Positions 8,787-17,640 of a stretch of 64,000 nucleotides of DNA are shown here, piece after piece. The stretch is from CALINB01 sp938045325 (GTDB lineage: Bacteria; Pseudomonadota; Alphaproteobacteria; Rhodospirillales; CALINB01), in contig JAYNQW010000010.1 in assembly GCA_038114465.1 (NCBI GenBank), forward strand, positions 62,001 through 126,000. The letters run 5' to 3'. The stretch's first letter is position 1, and each line of letters begins with the position of its first letter. The translations under genes were made by a program, and so were the position numbers. A model generated the notes under the pieces. The model saw nothing but the letters and a program-made list of their open reading frames with translations, searched no databases and was not told the origin of the DNA.

Positions 8787-10333
8787 TTATTCTGCGGTTT
8801 TTTCTGTTTTTGGATTCCATCGTAATATCGGATGACGTGCCGCTGCCGTTTCATCGAGACGCCGTCTCGGTGTTAACTGTGGAGCATTGTGCATTTTCTC
8901 GCTTTGGCCGGCATGACTTTGCTCAATCAAACCACGTAAGGCCTTTATATAGGAATCCAACGTTTTTTTGCTCTCCGTTTCTGTTGGCTCCATAAGCATG
9001 GCACCATGAACGACAAGGGGAAAATATATGGTCATCGGATGGAACCCTTCATCAAGCAGGGCCTTTGCGATATCAAGCGTCGTGACACCTGTGTCTTTAA
9101 GCGATCGATCATCGAATAAAACTTCATGCATACAGGGGCCTTCAAACGGCAGATGCAACACATCATCCAATTGGGACAGCAAATAGTTGGCATTCAAAAC
9201 GGCGTCGGATGACACCTGGCGTAATCCGTCTGAACCTAGGCTCAACATGTATGCGACAGCGCGTACAAACATGCCGAATTGACCATGAAACCCCTTAACG
9301 CGGCCAAATGGACTATCGCCCGAGTCTTGTATGTGTTCGATTAATTGGAATTGCCCATCTTTTATTTCGATAGCCGGTAGCGGCGCAAAAGGCATTAAGG
9401 CTTCCGAGAAAACTACGGGCCCGCTACCAGGACCACCGCCGCCATGGGGTGTTGAAAATGTTTTATGCAAATTCAAGTGCATTGTATCGATGCCGAGGTC
9501 GCCGGGCCGGACACGCCCAACCATGGCGTTAAAGTTTGCTCCGTCACAATAGAAAAACGCGCCAGCTTCATGTAACGCATCGGCAATGCGAATAATGTCG
9601 TTTTCAAACAACCCGCAAGTGCTTGGGTTNNNNNNNNNNTGTTACCAGCCGCATCGTACACGCGCTTGCACATCAAGGCGGCGACGTCTTCGTCGAGCGC
9701 ATTTTGAAAGGCCTCAAAGTCAACGCGCCCCCGTTCATCATCCGGAATGGACCGGACGGCGTAGCCGCAGGCATGCGCACTGGCAGGATTTGTACCGTGA
9801 GCCGATTCTGGTACCAACACGAGCTTTCGGGGATTGCCTCTGGCTTCCAGGGCACTTCTGATCGCCATCAACCCGACGAGTTCGCCTTGAGCGCCGGCGC
9901 CAGGGGAGAGCGCAATTCCAGGCATCCCAGTCAGCGTCATGAGCCAATCAGCACAACTGTGCATAAGTTCCAAGGCTCCTTGAACCGTCTTTTCTGGTTG
10001 CAAAGGATGGAGGTCGCCGAGGCCGGGCAGGCGGGCCAGCTTTTCATTGATTCTGGGATTGTACTTCATGGTACACGATCCGAGCGGATAAAAGCCCCCG
10101 TCGATGCTGTAATTCATTCGGCTGAGACGGTGATAATGTCGAACGACCCGCGGTTCGGAAATTCCGGGCAAGCCAACCGGCTTGTTTCTGGCATGACTGC
10201 CCATGCGTGAATTAACATCGGGCGGTGCCGGCAGGTCCACGCCGCTTTGCCCCGGTGTATCGAGCTCAAAAATCAATGGTTCGTTGTGATCAAGTCCCCG
10301 GTGTCCTGTGATAGTGGCAGTTTGGTTGTTCAT
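8787..10333 (-). CDS. gcvPB: Glycine dehydrogenase (decarboxylating) subunit 2, interrupted by assembly gap
   Basis: PLP-bearing half of the P-protein, which decarboxylates glycine and passes aminomethyl to lipoyl-GcvH. The PLP lysine is in HLNLHKTFSTPHGGGGPGSGP. The 1547-base span equals about 515 residues, the normal family length, but 10 Ns at 9630-9639 break the frame. The first part ends DEDVAALM-CKRVYDAAGN and the second resumes at NPSTCGLFENDI. Families usually read ALM-xT-NP, so the roughly 10 residues before the gap look foreign and are probably a bad contig end. The start overlaps the gcvPA stop (ATGA). Last gene of the gcv operon. Confidence 0.9.
9630..9639. other. Scaffold gap of 10 Ns
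   Basis: Ten undetermined bases inside gcvPB; a run of exactly ten suggests a nominal gap of unknown true size. The frame is not kept across it as written, which makes gcvPB look like two overlapping frames. It shows the window comes from a draft assembly. Confidence 0.95.
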
Positions 10334-11679
10334 GCCAGGGCCCTTTTTAAATGGTCGATAAATGCATTGAAATCTTGTTTCGTGTTTGTCTCTGTCACGG
10401 CGACCAGCATAAGGTTTTCAGTCTCTGACAATGACGGATAAAGTCTTGATACAGGAATACCGGCAAGGATGCCTTTTTCAACGAGTGCGTTTACGACCCC
10501 ATCAGCAGGCTTTGATAGACGCACTGTGAATTCGTTAAAAAAGTTGGTGTTTAACACTTCGGCATGTTTCAGGCTGTCAATTTGATCAGCCAGCACAACG
10601 GCATTTGCATGATTGAGATATGCGAGTTTTGTAAAGCCTTCTTCGCCAAGCATCGTGAGATGAATAGTAAATGCGAGTGCGCATAGCCCGGAGTTTGTGC
10701 AAATGTTGCTCGTTGCCTTTTCCCGGCGAATATGTTGTTCCCGTGTCGACAAAGTTAAGGCAAAACCGCGTCTATTGTCGGCATCGACCGTTTGTCCCGA
10801 TAAACGCCCGGGTAATTGCCGGACATATTCATTTCTTGCCGCTAACAGGCCAACAGTCGGACCGCCAAAACTCATGGCATTGCCCAGTGATTGTCCTTCC
10901 GCGGCAACAATGTCGGCGCCCATGTCGCCGGGTGCCGTGATGGCGCCAAGGGATACGATTTCCGTAACTACGGCAACCAGCAGGGCGCCTTGACTGTGGC
11001 AGTGATCTGCAAGGGCATTAAAATCCTGAAGATTCCCAAAGAAGCTTGGGTTTTGAACGACGACACAGGCTGTTTCATCATCGACACGTGACAGTAAATC
11101 CTCCTGACCATTAATGTCGGGGTCAGGGGTAATGGTTTCAGCACCCAGAAAGCGGGCCATCGTTTCCGTCACATCGCGATAGTGCGGATGAAGGCCGCCG
11201 GAAAGGATAAATTTTTTTCGTTTGGTGACCCGTCCGGCCATCAAGGTGGCTTCAGCGCATGCCGTGGCGCCGTCATACATGGATGCATTAGCGACTTCCA
11301 TGCCAGTCAATAGGGCAACTTGTGTTTGAAATTCAAATAAACTTTGAAGTGTGCCTTGGGAGACTTCAGGCTGATACGGCGTGTATGACGTTAAAAATTC
11401 ACCGCGTTGAATGAGGTAATCGACCGCGGCCGGAATATGATGGCGGTAAATACCCGCGCCGAGAAAACAGGGGGCTGTTGAGGGGCTTAAGTTTTTGCCG
11501 GCTAGATGTTTTAGGTGGGCCTCAACTTCTATTTCACTTTGTCCGACGGGCAGGTCTACCGGTTTTTTCAGTAAAGCTTTGTCAGGAACATCTTTAAATA
11601 ATTCTTCGATTGTACGGATACCGATCGTCTCCATCATTTCTTTGCGGTCATGATCGGTCAGGGGCAGATAGCGCATCAA
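10330..11679 (-). CDS. gcvPA: Glycine dehydrogenase (decarboxylating) subunit 1
   Basis: 449 residues, standard for the alpha subunit of two-component P-protein. It begins with the typical MMRYLPLTDHDRKEMMETIG and contains GAGIYRHHIPAAVDYLI, TPYQPEVSQGTLQSLFEFQ and the FGGPTVGLLAA region. It lacks the PLP lysine, which is on GcvPB, and forms the alpha2beta2 enzyme with it. Four-base overlaps with gcvH upstream and gcvPB downstream indicate translational coupling. Confidence 0.95.
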   Translation of the reverse strand: MMRYLPLTDHDRKEMMETIGIRTIEELFKDVPDKALLKKPVDLPVGQSEIEVEAHLKHLAGKNLSPSTAPCFLGAGIYRHHIPAAVDYLIQRGEFLTSYTPYQPEVSQGTLQSLFEFQTQVALLTGMEVANASMYDGATACAEATLMAGRVTKRKKFILSGGLHPHYRDVTETMARFLGAETITPDPDINGQEDLLSRVDDETACVVVQNPSFFGNLQDFNALADHCHSQGALLVAVVTEIVSLGAITAPGDMGADIVAAEGQSLGNAMSFGGPTVGLLAARNEYVRQLPGRLSGQTVDADNRRGFALTLSTREQHIRREKATSNICTNSGLCALAFTIHLTMLGEEGFTKLAYLNHANAVVLADQIDSLKHAEVLNTNFFNEFTVRLSKPADGVVNALVEKGILAGIPVSRLYPSLSETENLMLVAVTETNTKQDFNAFIDHLKRALA

Positions 11680-12053
11680 TCGAGCTCCTTGACGTAAGTT
11701 TCGTATGCTGCCTCATCCAGCAAGTCATCAAGTTCTGAAGTATCTGTAATCGAAATTTTAAAGAACCAGCCATCGCCCATCGGATCACTGTTTACTTTGC
11801 TGGGGTCATCGCTCAAAGCCGCGTTCGCTTCGGTAACAGTGCCGCCGACAGGCGTATAAACTTCACTTGCAGCTTTTACGGATTCGACGACGGCGGCCTC
11901 AGCCCCTTTTGTCAACGCTTTGCCGGCTTCAGGTAGCTCTACAAATACAACATCACCAAGTTGTTCTTGCGCATAGTTTGAAATGCCGACGGTTCCGGTA
12001 TTACCTTCAATGAGAATCCATTCGTGGTCTTTTGAGAATTTTATTTCTGACAT
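11676..12053 (-). CDS. gcvH: Glycine cleavage system H protein
   Basis: 125 residues, normal length. It carries the lipoylation site in AAVVESVKAASEVYTPVGG (the lysine after ESV) and the family opening KFSKDHEWILIEGNTGTVGISNYAQ. It shuttles the aminomethyl group between P, T and L proteins. It lies 17 bases downstream of gcvT with its own GAGGTTGCT ribosome site. The L protein (Lpd) gene is not in this window, as expected because it is shared with other complexes. Confidence 0.97.
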   Translation of the reverse strand: MSEIKFSKDHEWILIEGNTGTVGISNYAQEQLGDVVFVELPEAGKALTKGAEAAVVESVKAASEVYTPVGGTVTEANAALSDDPSKVNSDPMGDGWFFKISITDTSELDDLLDEAAYETYVKELD

Positions 12054-12070
12054 AGCAACCTCTTTAAATT

Positions 12071-13192
12071 TTAAACTTTAAAATAACGGTGTTTGACGAA
12101 CGGTAACTTTACGATTTTACCGGGGATTGTTTTATTCCTATGGGAAAGCTGAATAGATGTGCCGGGTTCACGATGGGTGTTTGCCACATAACCCATGGCG
12201 ACGGGCGCGTTTACAGTAGGGCCAAATCCGCCGCTTGTGATTTCACCGATAACGACACCGGTTGTATCTGAAATTTCAGAATGTGCCCTGACTGGTGCCC
12301 GACCTTCGGGCTGAATACCGACACGGTTGCGGTCGGTCCCTGTCGCTATTTGTTCCAAAATTACCGTGTCACCGGGGAAGCCGCCTTCAGAGCGCCTTCT
12401 TTTGCCGATCGTCCATGTTAACCCGGCTTCAATCGGTGTTGTCGTTTTATCGATATCGCTGCCGTACAGGCATAAGCCTGCTTCCAAACGCAATGAATCT
12501 CTCGCCCCCAAGCCTGCCGGTAAAACTTCGGATTCATCCAGTAACATTCGGGCGAGTTTTTCGGCGTTTTCCGCTGCGACCGATATTTCAAAACCGTCTT
12601 CCCCTGTGTAACCGGAGCGGCTGATAAAGCACGGAATACCGTTGATATGAATTTCTTGAGTCGACATGAACGGCATTGAGCGAAGATCAGGGGATAATTT
12701 GTGAAGGATACTTGCCGCCTTCGGTCCTTGTAAGGCTAATAGAGCGCGATCAAATAAAATTTCCAGCTCGCATGACCTACCGATAGTTTTTTTAATGTAA
12801 TCGAAATCGGTTTCTTTGCAGGCGGCGTTAACGACAATCCGCAGTGTTTCGCCGGCGCGTGACACCATTAAATCATCAAGAATACCGCCGCTATCATGGG
12901 TTAGCATTGTGTAGCGCTGCTGGCTATCGGTGAGCTCCTGTAAATCTGCCGGGACGATTTTTTCAAATTCGGCCAGCGGGTTATCACCGCGTAATATAGC
13001 CTGACCCATGTGAGATACATCGAATAAAGAGGCTGCTTTGCGGGTGTGGTTATGCTCAGCGATGATGCTGCTGTACTGAACAGGCATGGCATAACCGGCG
13101 AAGGGCACCATGCGTGCGCCTAATTCCCGATGAAGTTCATCCAGCGGTGTTGTTGATAAATTTTTTGGACTAGGATTTGTCATCAGGTTCAA
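12071..13192 (-). CDS. gcvT: Aminomethyltransferase (glycine cleavage T protein)
   Basis: 373 residues. It transfers the methylene unit from aminomethyl-GcvH to tetrahydrofolate and releases ammonia. Family motifs seen: GARMVPFAGYAMPVQY, FDVSHMGQ, SRSGYTGEDGFEI, GLGARDSLRLEAGLCLYG (folate-site aspartate region) and ITSGGFGPTVNAPVAMGYV. It is the first gene of the minus-strand gcvT-gcvH-gcvPA-gcvPB operon, directly after the tandem glycine riboswitch, so its expression should depend on glycine. Confidence 0.96.
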   Translation of the reverse strand: MNLMTNPSPKNLSTTPLDELHRELGARMVPFAGYAMPVQYSSIIAEHNHTRKAASLFDVSHMGQAILRGDNPLAEFEKIVPADLQELTDSQQRYTMLTHDSGGILDDLMVSRAGETLRIVVNAACKETDFDYIKKTIGRSCELEILFDRALLALQGPKAASILHKLSPDLRSMPFMSTQEIHINGIPCFISRSGYTGEDGFEISVAAENAEKLARMLLDESEVLPAGLGARDSLRLEAGLCLYGSDIDKTTTPIEAGLTWTIGKRRRSEGGFPGDTVILEQIATGTDRNRVGIQPEGRAPVRAHSEISDTTGVVIGEITSGGFGPTVNAPVAMGYVANTHREPGTSIQLSHRNKTIPGKIVKLPFVKHRYFKV

Positions 13193-13239
13193 CCAAAATA
13201 CAGAACAAAGCAGCTACCAGCCTTAAAGGCTGTTGGCCG

Positions 13240-13430
13240 CCCCCTCTGTCTTCGAACCTGAAAGATTCCCCAGCGTATTTGGGTTACATCTTCGGTGAAA
13301 TACCAATTACATGTTGGTATTTGCTTTCCAGAGCCTCATCCTCCTACGGTCCATTTGCCTGAGAGTTTTTGGGACCATTGCTCCTTCGGCGTTGGCATAT
13401 TTGTTGCCAAGCTCTCCCGTAGGGATCTCC
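13240..13430 (-). promoter_or_regulatory. Tandem glycine riboswitch (gcvT leader)
   Basis: Read on the minus strand, the first aptamer has CGGGAGAGC, CGCCGAAGGAGCAA and AACTCTCAGGCAAA, and the second has CTCTGGAAAG, CACCGAAGATGTAACC and AATCTTTCAGGTTC followed by GACAGAGGG. These are the conserved cores of both glycine aptamers, joined by a short linker near 13337-13345. It lies about 50 bases upstream of gcvT. A hairpin CAGCC-TTTAA-GGCTG at 13218-13232 lies between aptamer 2 and the start codon. It has no U tract, so control of translation is more likely than termination, though this is inference. Confidence 0.95.
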
Positions 13431-13497
13431 TGAGGAAACCAATATTGTTGTGCCATGGAATCCGTAATTTTTCAAGAACGGAAACGAATCAAAGGCT

Positions 13498-14193
13498 TTA
13501 AAATCCTTGCGTGTCTTCTGGCGGTGGTTTGATGCCGAAGTCCTCAGGCAGGCGCCTGCGTTTCCTGTTTAATTCGAGTTGTTGATTAGATAATTGGAAG
13601 CCAACGAAAATCATAAAATCATGGCCGCTTTGCCCCGTCTTAAGGGGGATTTTCAAACTGACTGGTTTATCCGTGAACCGGACAAATTCAATTTTAGATT
13701 TTGATTTCTTTTTTTTCTTTTTCGGCTTTGGCGTGACAACAGTGAATGTATTCTTATTGAGAACATTTGTTGCTCGATCAGTAATCGCGACAAAATATTC
13801 TACAGGCGCTCTGCGCCCAGCATGATTTGCGCTGATCTTTGTCGCGAAAGAAACAGAAACAGCCGCGATAAGCGTTTTGGGCCCATTTTGAGCTTTATTT
13901 TTGCCCGCTTTATCTTTATCGGCAGCCTGTTTTTTTTTATTGCGGAAATCACAAGCAGATTTAATGCCGGTAATCTGAGATTCATAAAGGATGGTTTTGG
14001 GCCCCCACTTTTTGCCTTGTTGAAACCGCGCATATAAATCCGCATCTGATATAACGGCAACATGTGGGCAAGGGACCTTGGCTTCAATTTTCTTTTTGCC
14101 GAACCATGAGCAGGACCCAACAAGTAAACAGATGCCAACGATTAAAAAACCGGAAGAAAACCTGATTGTTTTATCGTTGTGTAATTCTGGCAT
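13498..14193 (-). CDS. Predicted lipoprotein of unknown function
   Basis: 231 residues from the ATG at 14193; a TTG four codons earlier is possible. It has a short hydrophobic segment (FLIVGICLLVGSC) ending in a lipobox-like LVGSC, so lipid attachment at that cysteine is likely. After it come basic stretches rich in KKK, a central beta-rich domain (LIAAVSVSFATKISAN, RAPVEYFVAITDRATNVLN) and a proline/lysine-rich loop. No domain is recognised with confidence. It lies upstream of the gcv leader on the same strand, but the riboswitch begins a new unit. Confidence 0.65.
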   Translation of the reverse strand: MPELHNDKTIRFSSGFLIVGICLLVGSCSWFGKKKIEAKVPCPHVAVISDADLYARFQQGKKWGPKTILYESQITGIKSACDFRNKKKQAADKDKAGKNKAQNGPKTLIAAVSVSFATKISANHAGRRAPVEYFVAITDRATNVLNKNTFTVVTPKPKKKKKKSKSKIEFVRFTDKPVSLKIPLKTGQSGHDFMIFVGFQLSNQQLELNRKRRRLPEDFGIKPPPEDTQGF

Positions 14194-14286
14194 TTGGAGG
14201 TCCAAAGTAAAAGATTATAGTATGCCCTGATCCCTAGTTAATAAAACATATCAGGGCATTTGGAAAATGAATTCATTTTCCTTTAG

Positions 14287-16077
14287 CTACGGAATGCGTT
14301 GAGCTGTTTGAAAACCGTTCGTGCGGATTGTTAGCCATAAAACAGCAACTTTTGCAAAGGCGCGGGTGCGTTCCCAGGCATTTGTAATTAAACGAGCCGA
14401 TTTTATGGCTTTATTGAGAACAGATCGTGCCGCCGCCTTTTCATCATTCTTCAAATGGCCCTCGGCAATATCACTGAGCATCCAAATCTTGCTAAGATGG
14501 CTTTTGATTTCGTTGGTCTCATCTTCCGCCTTTTGTTGTGTTTCTTCGGCTTTGGCAAATTTGCCGGCACGCCGCTGTTCTGCAGTGATGATCCATAATC
14601 CATGTGCGCGCAAGCGATCGTCACGGACCAATTCTATAATTTCTTTAGCCTTAATAAAGGCGCGACTGCCTTTTCCTTCGGCTTTGCCTAATGCCGCTAA
14701 AGCGCGCGTTATATTGCTGTAAGCAAAAGATTGAGCAAATGGTAGTTTGACGTTTTCCGCCGCATCCATGGCTAAATGAATTGTCCGCCAAGCATGCTCA
14801 ATTTGACCATGCTTAACTTGAGATTCTGCAATCTCACATAATACCACAGCCCGATATCGGAGGGTCGTAATGTCCGTTGCAGTTGTGATGGCGCGCATCG
14901 CTTCACCGGTTTGAGCTTGCGCCGCTGCCGCCCGTACAAGTACCGGTGTCCGCTCGGACTTTGTATGAACTTTTTTAATCAAGGATAATGATTCTTGAGG
15001 CCTTCCCAATTCGGCAAATGCAATGGCAATGTAGCGGATTGCAGTGTCGTAAGTTTTATCTGTTAATTTCTTACCAAGCCGGTCGTTGGCCTCGCGGAGG
15101 TAGGTGAGCGCCTTTTGGCGGTATCCTGCTTTTGACAAAGCCGAAGCGGCCCGCGTTAAAAAATACAGTTGTTTAAGAGGGTCGCTGATATTTTGTAATG
15201 CGGTGTGGAGTCTTTTCACTGTTTCAAGTGTATGAAGGGGTTCATCCCGTTTTGCTTGCTTTTCGGCTATCGCCGTATAGGCCTCCGACTTGCCCAGTGG
15301 ATCCGGAATGATGGCTGCTGCAGCCAAGGCCTCATTCGGGCGTCCTGCAGTTGCTTGGGCTTCAGCAATATTACGAAGTGCAACGACGATAAGCCTGGGA
15401 TCGTGAATACGCCGGGTTGTGGCCATGGCTTCGTTTGTCAAGCCGGCCATAGTTTGAGCAACCAGCAGTTCACCAAGTGCCCAGTCACGCATTTCTTTTT
15501 TATAAATGCTCTTGGCACTTTCAGCGGCCTCAAATAAGAGGCATTCGGCCGTCGGTTCTTTAAAACACGCATCCGTGTTCCGGGCGGGGTTAGCTTGCTC
15601 TTTCTTCCGGTTTTTAAGAAGGTGTTTTGTTTCAGGCATACTCAATAACGCTTCGCGGGCTTTTCTGATTTTTTCTTTCCGCGCCCGGTCTAGATTTTGC
15701 AAAAGTTTATCAACTCTTGACCCCGTATCCAGCAAGTTGGCGAGGTTTTCGGAAACTTTGCCATCGATTTTCAAGCCATGAATTTTTTGGTATCGGCGAA
15801 TGGCTTGGCGCGTCTCTTTGTTTGCGCGTCCGTCAATAGGGCCGTTGTAAATTCCAATTTTCCGTAATGACTTTTGAATGCTTTTGATGACTGAATTTGG
15901 AACGGGTGTTAGATCAAAGTGCCTCGATGGCTTCGGGTTAAATGTTGACCGGGCCGCATTTGTTGGGTCTGCCGTGCCGAATGCGAGGCCAACGGTCAAA
16001 AATAATGAAATTGAATAAAATTTAACAAGCTGATGCATGACTACAGTCGATAAAAATTTACCAGTCTTTCGACTCAC
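14287..16077 (-). CDS. Exported peptidoglycan-binding (PG_binding_1) protein with TPR-like repeats
   Basis: 596 residues. A signal-like segment (VKFYSISLFLTVGLAFG) is clearer if translation begins at the internal ATG at 16038 than at the GTG at 16077; neither has a strong ribosome site. Residues about 60-115 form a PG_binding_1 domain (IQKSLRKIGIYNGPIDGRAN, then TRQAIRRYQKIHGLKIDGKV). The rest is helical repeats of about 35 residues resembling TPR/HEAT, for example LRNIAEAQATAGRPNEALAA. The likely role is periplasmic scaffolding at the cell wall; no catalytic domain is visible. Confidence 0.75.
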   Translation of the reverse strand: MSRKTGKFLSTVVMHQLVKFYSISLFLTVGLAFGTADPTNAARSTFNPKPSRHFDLTPVPNSVIKSIQKSLRKIGIYNGPIDGRANKETRQAIRRYQKIHGLKIDGKVSENLANLLDTGSRVDKLLQNLDRARKEKIRKAREALLSMPETKHLLKNRKKEQANPARNTDACFKEPTAECLLFEAAESAKSIYKKEMRDWALGELLVAQTMAGLTNEAMATTRRIHDPRLIVVALRNIAEAQATAGRPNEALAAAAIIPDPLGKSEAYTAIAEKQAKRDEPLHTLETVKRLHTALQNISDPLKQLYFLTRAASALSKAGYRQKALTYLREANDRLGKKLTDKTYDTAIRYIAIAFAELGRPQESLSLIKKVHTKSERTPVLVRAAAAQAQTGEAMRAITTATDITTLRYRAVVLCEIAESQVKHGQIEHAWRTIHLAMDAAENVKLPFAQSFAYSNITRALAALGKAEGKGSRAFIKAKEIIELVRDDRLRAHGLWIITAEQRRAGKFAKAEETQQKAEDETNEIKSHLSKIWMLSDIAEGHLKNDEKAAARSVLNKAIKSARLITNAWERTRAFAKVAVLWLTIRTNGFQTAQRIP

Positions 16078-16200
16078 GTTTATTAGCGCATCATCCCTGG
16101 TATTTTTGAAATTAGGCAGACGAATCGCTGCCCTTGATCTTGCCAGAATACCTCAGTTTCCTTAAGAAAACCTAATAAAATTGGGTTTAGGCAACCGAAA

Positions 16201-17163
16201 ATGGCAGTTTATACAGAAGTCAGCGATGAAGATCTCATGGCCTTCGTATCTCAGTACGATATTGGCTCTGTGCGATTTTGTAAGGGAATTGCCGAGGGGA
16301 TTGAAAACTCTAACTATCTTCTTACCACGGATTTGGGCCCCTTTATTCTCACGCTCTATGAAAAACGGGTCAAACCGGAAGATCTCCCTTATTTTTTAAA
16401 TTTAATGGAACATCTTAAGGCCGCCGGTATTCCTTGCCCCATGCCCATTAAAGGCCGTGACGGAGAAGCTTTGCGGTCGCTGTGTGAGCGGCCGGCGGCG
16501 ATCGTTACATTCCTTGACGGTATGTGGCCTCGCCGGATCAAGCCTGAGCATTGTGATAAATTTGGTTCGGCCATGGCCCGGCTGCACGCCGCAAGCGATG
16601 GCTTTCCGATGCACCGTCATAACGATTTATCGATGCCTGCCTGGCGGGCTTTGTTCGAACAAACAGCGGATCAAGCTGACACTGTTCGAAAGGGATTAAG
16701 ATCAGATTTGGAGCAGGAAATAAATTATTTGCAATCCGTTTGGCCATCGGGGTTGCCGGCAGGTGTGATCCATGCTGATTTGTTTCCCGATAATGTCTTT
16801 TTTCATCAAGGAGATGTATCAGGCATTATTGATTTCTATTTTGCCTGTGATGACTATTTTGCTTATGAAATTGCGATTTGTTTAAACGCTTGGTGTTTTG
16901 AGGTGGATCTCAGTTTCAACGTGACAAAAGCAAAGCGTCTGCTGAATGGATACCGTAAAGTCAGAGAATTTAATGATGCCGAGCTCAAATCATTGCCGAT
17001 ACTCGCGCGTGGCAGTGCTATGCGGTTTTTGCTGACACGATTGTATGATTGGTTGCACACTCCCGATAATGCGCTGGTAACCCGGAAAGATCCGCTGGAA
17101 TACTTAGAAAAGTTGCGGTTCCATCAAGGCGTTCAGGGCCCAGGGGCATATGGATTGGACTAA
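16201..17163 (+). CDS. thrB: Homoserine kinase (APH-fold ThrB)
   Basis: 320 residues, the aminoglycoside phosphotransferase-like homoserine kinase of alphaproteobacteria, which makes O-phosphohomoserine for threonine synthase (thrC is also in this window). The opening MAVYTEVSDEDLMAFVSQYDIG is diagnostic. The catalytic loop is VIHADLFPDNVFF (H-x-D-x4-N) and the metal-binding DF is in GIIDFYFACDD. The end overlaps rnhA by 14 bases, a thrB-rnhA pairing common in this class. Confidence 0.95.
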   Translation: MAVYTEVSDEDLMAFVSQYDIGSVRFCKGIAEGIENSNYLLTTDLGPFILTLYEKRVKPEDLPYFLNLMEHLKAAGIPCPMPIKGRDGEALRSLCERPAAIVTFLDGMWPRRIKPEHCDKFGSAMARLHAASDGFPMHRHNDLSMPAWRALFEQTADQADTVRKGLRSDLEQEINYLQSVWPSGLPAGVIHADLFPDNVFFHQGDVSGIIDFYFACDDYFAYEIAICLNAWCFEVDLSFNVTKAKRLLNGYRKVREFNDAELKSLPILARGSAMRFLLTRLYDWLHTPDNALVTRKDPLEYLEKLRFHQGVQGPGAYGLD

Positions 17164-17632
17164 ACCGATGTTGAATGAAGAAAATACGAAGACACCATCA
17201 GGGACCGTTGAAATTTATACGGATGGCGCGTGCTCAGGTAATCCGGGGCCTGGGGGGTGGGGTGTTATCATCCGCTGGGGTGAGCATGAAAAAGAACTGT
17301 ATGGTGGTGAAGTGGAAACGACGAATAATCGCATGGAATTGATGGCCGCAATTCAGGGCTTGGAATCATTAACGCGTAATGTAACCGCGACGCTTTATAC
17401 AGATAGTAAATATGTCAAAGACGGAATCACTCAATGGATTGCAAATTGGAAACGTAACGGCTGGAAAACGTCCGCTAAAAAGCCAGTCAAAAATATTGAT
17501 TTGTGGCAGCGATTAGATGCAGCGCTCGCCCGCCACGCCGTTGAGTGGCAATGGGTCAAGGGGCATGCCGGGCATATCGATAATGAACGCGCCGATGAAT
17601 TGGCCCGGCGCGGTGTCGAAGAACAGCAATAA
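17150..17632 (+). CDS. rnhA: Ribonuclease HI
   Basis: 160 residues. It cleaves the RNA strand of RNA-DNA hybrids. All four acidic active-site positions are present: Asp in YTDGACSGNPGPGGWG, Glu in NRMELMAA, Asp in YTDSKYV and Asp in NERADELAR. The start at 17150 overlaps thrB; a second ATG at 17168 also fits because homology begins at VEIYTDG. Confidence 0.96.
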   Translation: MDWTKPMLNEENTKTPSGTVEIYTDGACSGNPGPGGWGVIIRWGEHEKELYGGEVETTNNRMELMAAIQGLESLTRNVTATLYTDSKYVKDGITQWIANWKRNGWKTSAKKPVKNIDLWQRLDAALARHAVEWQWVKGHAGHIDNERADELARRGVEEQQ

Positions 17633-17640
17633 TTTTCTTA

